Assembly: GCA_902497145.1 (NCBI GenBank)
Contig: CABVDR010000053.1
Coordinates: 1-17,715 of the forward strand
From: an uncultured Oscillospiraceae bacterium
Lineage (GTDB): Bacteria; Bacillota; Clostridia; Oscillospirales; Oscillospiraceae
Length of the DNA: 17,715 nucleotides
Direction: 5' to 3'
The position numbers were made by a program, and so were the translations under genes. Below, in pieces: positions 13,982-17,715 of this stretch. The notes beneath the pieces are model-generated. The model worked only from the letters and a program-made list of their open reading frames with translations, made no database searches and was not told the origin of the DNA. Numbering within the stretch: the first letter of the stretch is position 1; every line of letters starts with the position of its first letter.

Positions 13982-14743
13982 TCAGGCAGCGCCCCCGTAC
14001 TTGCGGTCAAACTGCATCAGCATCACCGCCGCCTGGGCCCGGCTCACCTCCAGGTCGGGGGACATGGTGTGGTCGCTGGTGCCGCTGATGATCCCCTCAT
14101 GGTAGCCCCAGCCCGCCATGACAAAGAGGATATCCACGGGGATGTCGTTGAAGAAAGAGTAATTGGCCAACTCCGGGAAGGTGTTCAGCAAAGAGCCAAG
14201 GGTCACATCCGGGAACTGCTGGCCCCTGGTCTGCTGCAGATATTCCTTGATGGGCTGCAAACTCTCGTCATACTCCAGCCCCAGCACCTGGTTGTGATAG
14301 GCATAGAGAATCAGGCACATCTCCGCCCGGTTGACCGCCTGGTCTGGCCGGAACTGCTTGGAGCGGTCCTCCTCCTTCCGGGAATCCTGGTAAAACCATA
14401 CCGGCAGGATCCCCTTGTCCAGGGCCCAGAGCACCGCATCCTCGTAGTAGGCCCCCTGGGGAATATCGGTAAAGGCCGTATTCCCGGCAATGGTGCCGGA
14501 GACGGCAGGCTCTCCCGCATAGCGATACAACACCTGCACCAGCATGGAGCGGGTAAACGGCGCATTGGGTGAGAAGGTGTTGGGACCGTCCCCGCCGAAC
14601 AGCCCCCGCTGGGTCACATACTGAATGCCGTCAGCCCCCCAGTAATTTGCGGGCACATCGGCAAAATAAGCCGCTGCGGCAGGCGCGGCCAGGCCCCAGG
14701 CCAGAACTGCGGTCAGTGCCAGGGCGGTCAGTCTTTTTTTCAT
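13982..14743 (-). CDS. Secreted S-layer-homology (SLH) domain protein
   Basis: 253 aa. ATG 14743 has AAGGGGGAG 5 nt upstream. A signal peptide (MKK, hydrophobic core, AAPAAAA; cleavage near 25) is followed by three SLH-type repeats: about 27-77 (FADVPANYWGADGIQYVTQ), 91-150 (FTDIPQGAYYEDAVLWAL) and 177-247 (FPDV through AAVMLMQFDRKYG). Repeats two and three are longer than the usual 50-55 residues because of inserted segments. SLH triads bind pyruvylated secondary wall polymers and anchor proteins to the Gram-positive surface. There is no effector domain, so this is an SLH-only protein. It is an ungapped paralogue of the first 250 residues of the SLH-CAP protein upstream (about 67% identity by hand count). 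It has its own promoter. Confidence 0.88.
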   Translation of the reverse strand: MKKRLTALALTAVLAWGLAAPAAAAYFADVPANYWGADGIQYVTQRGLFGGDGPNTFSPNAPFTRSMLVQVLYRYAGEPAVSGTIAGNTAFTDIPQGAYYEDAVLWALDKGILPVWFYQDSRKEEDRSKQFRPDQAVNRAEMCLILYAYHNQVLGLEYDESLQPIKEYLQQTRGQQFPDVTLGSLLNTFPELANYSFFNDIPVDILFVMAGWGYHEGIISGTSDHTMSPDLEVSRAQAAVMLMQFDRKYGGAA

Positions 14744-14763
14744 ATGGTCTCCCCCTTGTTTTC

Positions 14764-14778
14764 CCGGAACATGTCCGG
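14764..14778 (-). promoter_or_regulatory. Small inverted repeat in the SLH gene leader
   Basis: CCGGA and TCCGG arms (14764-14768 and 14774-14778) flank a five-base loop, between the predicted transcription start and the ribosome binding site. It is short and may be chance, but the leader of the paralogous SLH-CAP gene has a stronger CCGG-ended hairpin in the equivalent place. Confidence 0.3.
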
Positions 14779-14799
14779 ACTGTCTTGTATGTACCTCTT

Positions 14800-14828
14800 A
14801 TTGTATCGGGTGCAGTCTCACTTTGCAA
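14800..14828 (-). promoter_or_regulatory. Sigma-A promoter of the SLH gene
   Basis: On the minus strand TTGCAA (14828-14823) and TACAAT (14805-14800) are separated by exactly 17 bp; the boxes match consensus at five (-10) and four (-35) of six positions. The leader would be about 50 nt. Spacing and -10 box are the same as at the promoter of the paralogous SLH-CAP gene. Confidence 0.75.
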
Positions 14829-14850
14829 GGGTCAGGCTCCGCCCAAACAG

Positions 14851-14883
14851 CAAAAACCGGGGCGGCCCATTCAGGCCGCCCCG
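14851..14883 (-). terminator. Intrinsic terminator of the SLH-CAP gene
   Basis: On the minus strand, 10-bp perfect arms (14883-14874 and 14867-14858, CGGGGCGGCC) around a six-base loop are followed by a GG and five T residues. It begins 20 bp past the stop codon at 14904 and separates this gene from the downstream SLH gene. Confidence 0.88.
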
Positions 14884-14903
14884 ATGGCGCGTCTGGGCCG
14901 GAA

Positions 14904-16070
14904 TCAGCCCACAAACATCTGCACCCAGCAGTTGCGCTGGCTGTTATAGCCCACACCGATGGTGGTGAAGCTGCGGTTGAGAATATTGGCCCGGTGACCG
15001 GGAGAGTTCATCCACCCGTTCACTACCGCCTCCGGGGTGGGATAGCCCATGGCGATATTCTCCCCCGCCGTGTAGTAGCGTACCCCCGCCTCGCCCAGGG
15101 CGGTAAAGCAGCTTCTGCCGTCAGGCCGGGTGTGGTCGAAGAGCTGCAGCAGCTCGTCGGCCCGGACCTGGGCCGCCTGGTTGATGGCGTCGGTGGTCTT
15201 CAGGGCGGACAGACCCTCCTTGGCCCGCTCCTCATTGACCAGTTGGATCACCTCGGCCACCACGGAGTCCTCCACAGGTTCCGGATCAGGCTCCGGCTCG
15301 GGCTCCGGCTGGGTATCGTCCCCGTACTTGCGGTCAAACTGCATGAGCATCACCGCCACCTGAGCCCGGGTCAGGTCGCCCTTGGGGGAGAGCGTGCTCT
15401 CGCTGGTGCCGCCGATGATCCCCTCCTGGTAGGCCCAGCCCACCATGGCAAAGAGAATGTCCATCTCCACATCGTGTTCGATGGAGTAGTCCGTCAGCTC
15501 CGGGAAGGTCTGGAACAGGGACTGGAAGGTCATATCGGGAAACTGCTGCCCCTCGTTAGAAAGGTAATAGTCCTTGATGTTATCGGTGCTGGCGTCATAC
15601 TCCAGCCCCAGCACGTTTTCATAGAAGGCGTAGAGCATCAGGCAGAACTCCGCCCGGTTCACTACCTTGTCTGGCTGGAAGCTCTCCGCCCGGTCGGTGG
15701 CCTTCCGGGAGTCCAGATAGTACCACATAGGCAGGATGTTCTCATCCAGGGCCCAGAGCACCGCGTCCTCGTAGTAGGCTCCCTGAGGGATGTCGGTAAA
15801 GGCGGTATCCCCCGCAATGGTGCCGGACACAGCGGGTTTTCCGGCATAGCTATACAGCACCTGGACCAGCATAGAGCGGGTCAGGTCGGTCTCCGGCGAG
15901 AAGGTGTCGCCGCCGGTTCCGCTGAACAGGCCCCGCTGGGTGACATACGCAATGCCCTCCGCTCCCCAATGATTTTGGGGCACGTCGGTAAATTGGGCCG
16001 CCCCGGCGGGCACGGCCAGCCCCAGGCTCAGCACCACGGCCAGCACAAGGGCCATCCATGTTTTCTTCAT
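14904..16070 (-). CDS. Secreted SLH-CAP domain surface protein
   Basis: 388 aa. ATG 16070 has AGGGGG 7 nt upstream. Signal peptide with cleavage near residue 25 (PAGAA). Residues 27-250 hold three SLH repeats that align without a gap to the neighbouring SLH protein. An acidic Pro-Glu repeat linker (about 254-268) follows, then a CAP/SCP domain (270-388) like that of YkwD-type bacterial proteins. The CAP cavity residues are present: H313 in FDHTRPDG, E337 in GENIAMG and H359 in SPGHRANIL. The CAP domain begins with the standard VIQLVNEERAKEGL helix. The SLH part should anchor the protein to the cell wall and display the CAP domain outward; the activity of bacterial CAP domains is not settled. 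Monocistronic, with its own promoter and terminator. Confidence 0.93.
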   Translation of the reverse strand: MKKTWMALVLAVVLSLGLAVPAGAAQFTDVPQNHWGAEGIAYVTQRGLFSGTGGDTFSPETDLTRSMLVQVLYSYAGKPAVSGTIAGDTAFTDIPQGAYYEDAVLWALDENILPMWYYLDSRKATDRAESFQPDKVVNRAEFCLMLYAFYENVLGLEYDASTDNIKDYYLSNEGQQFPDMTFQSLFQTFPELTDYSIEHDVEMDILFAMVGWAYQEGIIGGTSESTLSPKGDLTRAQVAVMLMQFDRKYGDDTQPEPEPEPDPEPVEDSVVAEVIQLVNEERAKEGLSALKTTDAINQAAQVRADELLQLFDHTRPDGRSCFTALGEAGVRYYTAGENIAMGYPTPEAVVNGWMNSPGHRANILNRSFTTIGVGYNSQRNCWVQMFVG

Positions 16071-16095
16071 CTCAGTTCCCCCTTTTTAAATGGTT

Positions 16096-16114
16096 CCGGG
16101 GCCCTCCGCCCCGG
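16096..16114 (-). promoter_or_regulatory. Leader hairpin with GGAGG loop, SLH-CAP gene
   Basis: On the minus strand perfect 7-bp arms CCGGGGC/GCCCCGG enclose the five-base loop GGAGG, a Shine-Dalgarno-like sequence, between the predicted transcription start and the true ribosome binding site. No T-run follows, so it is not a terminator. It may stabilise the leader or affect ribosome access. Confidence 0.45.
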
Positions 16115-16143
16115 GCGGCTTTTAGGTGCCGCTTCTTGCCTTT

Positions 16144-16172
16144 ATTGTACCGGCTTCCCCCTGTCTTTTCAA
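16144..16172 (-). promoter_or_regulatory. Sigma-A promoter of the SLH-CAP gene
   Basis: On the minus strand TTGAAA (16172-16167) and TACAAT (16149-16144) are separated by 17 bp; each box matches the consensus at five of six positions. The leader would be about 65-70 nt and contains the GGAGG-loop hairpin. Confidence 0.85.
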
Positions 16173-16197
16173 GGGTTTCCGGCACTAGTGGGTGTGT

Positions 16198-16231
16198 AAA
16201 AAATGGGGCGGCCGCACGCTGCGGCCGTCCC
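16198..16231 (-). terminator. Intrinsic terminator of the GH31 gene
   Basis: On the minus strand a 12-bp stem (16231-16220 with 16216-16205, one mismatched position, GGCCGCA core) closes a three-base loop and is followed by A and six T residues. It begins 9 bp past the GH31 stop and separates it from the SLH-CAP promoter. Confidence 0.85.
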
Positions 16232-16240
16232 AGCTTGGTC

Positions 16241-17715
16241 TTATTCCCAGGCGGTCAAAAGTTCCAACAGGGCCCCATACAGGTCCCGGTCCAGCTCCAT
16301 GGCGTTCAGCTGTCCCAGCAGCACGCTGGTGCGGCTCTCCCGGGTGATGCAGCGGTAGATGGCGTCCTTGAGGTCAAATTCCACCTCCGCCTGGTCCAGG
16401 AAGCGGAAGCACCGCTCTACGGTATCGTTGCCCATCTTCCGGTGCTCCAGCCCCAGAGCGATCTCCACCCCGGCCTCCACCGGTACGTCCTCCACGGTGA
16501 CAGTGAGGACGCGGCGGAAGGAGTCGTAGGAGGTCTTGGCAGAGACGGCTGCGCCGCCCACCTTGGCCTCCACCGCCCCAGCAGCGTCGGCAAAGCCCAT
16601 CAGCTCCACAGTGAAGCTGCGCTTAGCGGGAATGAGTTCCAGCGTCCCCTGGGCGGGCTGGACAGCAAACACCGCGCGGCCGTCCCCTTCCCGGTAGGTC
16701 ATGGGAGTGGTGACGCACACGCCGTCCAGATATGCCTGGGTGGTGTTGTCGTCCTCGTAGAGGGTGAAGTCCCCATCCGCCCCGGCAAACACCTTGATGC
16801 GGAGAGAGGCGGGGTTGGAGGCGGCCTGGGTGCCTGTGATCTCATCGGTGAGGGGCAGGATGGCTCCGGCGGGGGCCAGCACGGGGATGCTGTCCAGGCT
16901 GCGGTACAGGTCCAGGGTCCGTCCGCCGGTATATACCATGCCGGTGTACACATCGTACCAGGTGCCCTCGGGCAGCCAGGCGGCCACCTTAGCCACGTTC
17001 AGGCCGTCAATCCGGGGGGAGGTAATGGGGGCCACCATCAGCTGGGTGCCGAAGCAGTACTGGGTCTTGTGCTCATAGGCCTCCGGGGCCTCGCTCCAGT
17101 GATAGTACAGGGGCTCCACCAGAGGGGCACCCTCCTTCCAGGCGCGGTGGTTCATGGTGTACAGGTAGGGCACCAGGCGGTGGCGCTCCCGGAGCGCCTC
17201 GCTCATCACCTGCCGGGCCTCCCCCTTGTAGCGCCAGGGCTCCTTGCCCTGGAAGGGGCTGTTGGAGGCGTGGAGGCGATTGATGGGCGAAAATACCCCC
17301 AGCTGCACCCAGCGGGTGACCAGCTCGTCGTTGCGGTAGCCGTGCATGTGGCCGCCGATGTCGTGGCTCCACCAACCGTAGCCGATGTTGGATGCGTTGG
17401 CGGTAAAGTAGGGCTGGAACTGGAGGGACTCCCAGGTGACGATGGTGTCCCCCGAGAAGCCCACGGGGTAGCGGTGGCTGCCCGGCCCGGCGTAGCGGGA
17501 GAAGGTCATGGGCCGCTTGCCGCTGCGCCCGCTGTCCAGGAAGTGGTAGTGGTTAAAAATCCACAGGGGATCCAGCCCTTCCACTTTGCACAGGCTCCCC
17601 TGCTGCCAGTCGATCCACCAGAAGTCCACCCCCTGCTCCTCCAGGGGGTGATGTAAGTACTTGAAATAGGCCTCCAGGAACTTGGGGTCGGCGGGGTCAC
17701 AGGCCACCGGGTCCT
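16241..17715 (-). CDS. Glycoside hydrolase family 31 (alpha-glucosidase-like), 5' end outside window
   Basis: Only the C-terminal 490 residues are visible; the frame is open to the window edge, and the GTG at 17707 is internal (sequence before it continues as family-like Asp-Pro). GH31 enzymes cleave alpha-glycosidic bonds, such as alpha-glucosides or alpha-xylosides, with retention. Numbering from the first complete codon, the nucleophile is D35 in FWWIDWQQG (codon 17611-17609) and the acid/base is D89 in GFSGDT (codon 17449-17447). GYGWWSHDIGGH and SPINRLHASNSPF are further GH31 signatures. After the barrel comes the usual beta-sandwich (APAGAILPL; an ADGDFTLYEDD segment as in DUF5110). The last 70 or so residues form an extra helical tail rich in charged residues. 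No signal peptide can be judged. Substrate not assignable; probably intracellular or surface oligosaccharide use. Confidence 0.92.
   Translation of the reverse strand, partial: DPVACDPADPKFLEAYFKYLHHPLEEQGVDFWWIDWQQGSLCKVEGLDPLWIFNHYHFLDSGRSGKRPMTFSRYAGPGSHRYPVGFSGDTIVTWESLQFQPYFTANASNIGYGWWSHDIGGHMHGYRNDELVTRWVQLGVFSPINRLHASNSPFQGKEPWRYKGEARQVMSEALRERHRLVPYLYTMNHRAWKEGAPLVEPLYYHWSEAPEAYEHKTQYCFGTQLMVAPITSPRIDGLNVAKVAAWLPEGTWYDVYTGMVYTGGRTLDLYRSLDSIPVLAPAGAILPLTDEITGTQAASNPASLRIKVFAGADGDFTLYEDDNTTQAYLDGVCVTTPMTYREGDGRAVFAVQPAQGTLELIPAKRSFTVELMGFADAAGAVEAKVGGAAVSAKTSYDSFRRVLTVTVEDVPVEAGVEIALGLEHRKMGNDTVERCFRFLDQAEVEFDLKDAIYRCITRESRTSVLLGQLNAMELDRDLYGALLELLTAWE

Noticed and set aside
15289..15313. 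Short tandem repeat in DNA
   Set aside because: It is the coding sequence of the Pro-Glu linker of the SLH-CAP protein, not an independent repeat.
14823..17656. Plus-strand frames of 458 and 532 codons opposite the SLH-CAP and GH31 genes
   Set aside because: Both are low-complexity shadows running across promoters and terminators of the minus-strand genes.

Overview
The window looks like chromosomal DNA of a GC-rich, spore-forming clostridial Firmicute, most likely an Oscillospiraceae relative (Flavonifractor / Pseudoflavonifractor / Lawsonibacter-like). The clues are G/C-ending codons, AGGAG-type ribosome binding sites, sigma-A promoters with 17-bp spacers, S-layer-homology proteins, and an M23 protein resembling the forespore protein SpoIIQ. 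The assignment is an inference from style and gene content. I see no rRNA, tRNA, CRISPR array, transposase or phage gene.

Left part (1-8313, genes on +). A single giant gene (101-4894, 1597 aa) encodes an HD-type hydrolase domain, a long helical-repeat middle, a NadD-like adenylyltransferase domain, a GNAT-like domain and a type-I phosphoribosyltransferase-like domain in one chain. A 420-bp non-coding stretch follows, with a dispersed two-hairpin repeat and a second pair of hairpins. Next comes a tight three-gene operon: an atypical lactate/malate dehydrogenase-like protein, a chloramphenicol-acetyltransferase (CatA)-like enzyme, and an iron-sulfur flavoprotein-like reductase. It ends at a bidirectional terminator.

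Middle part (8314-10590). A SpoIIQ-like M23 endopeptidase gene (-) and an M16 zinc peptidase gene (+) diverge from an intergenic region holding the second copy of the dispersed repeat. The M16 gene ends at another symmetrical terminator shared with the convergent genes to its right.

Right part (10589-17715, all on -). Read in the direction of transcription: a 5'-truncated GH31 glycosidase with its own terminator; an SLH-CAP surface protein with its own promoter and terminator; a second SLH protein with its own promoter, which is a full-length ungapped paralogue of the first one's SLH part (about 67% identical by hand count); then trmO (tRNA t6A37 methyltransferase), a MoxR-type AAA+ ATPase and a VWA-domain protein. 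The last three overlap or almost touch and are probably co-transcribed with the second SLH gene.

Most notable are the five-module NadD-like fusion, the dehydrogenase-like/CatA-like/flavoprotein operon, the MoxR-VWA pair with an unusual P-loop and a compact Cys/His cluster, and the two-hairpin repeat whose copies differ only outside the stems.
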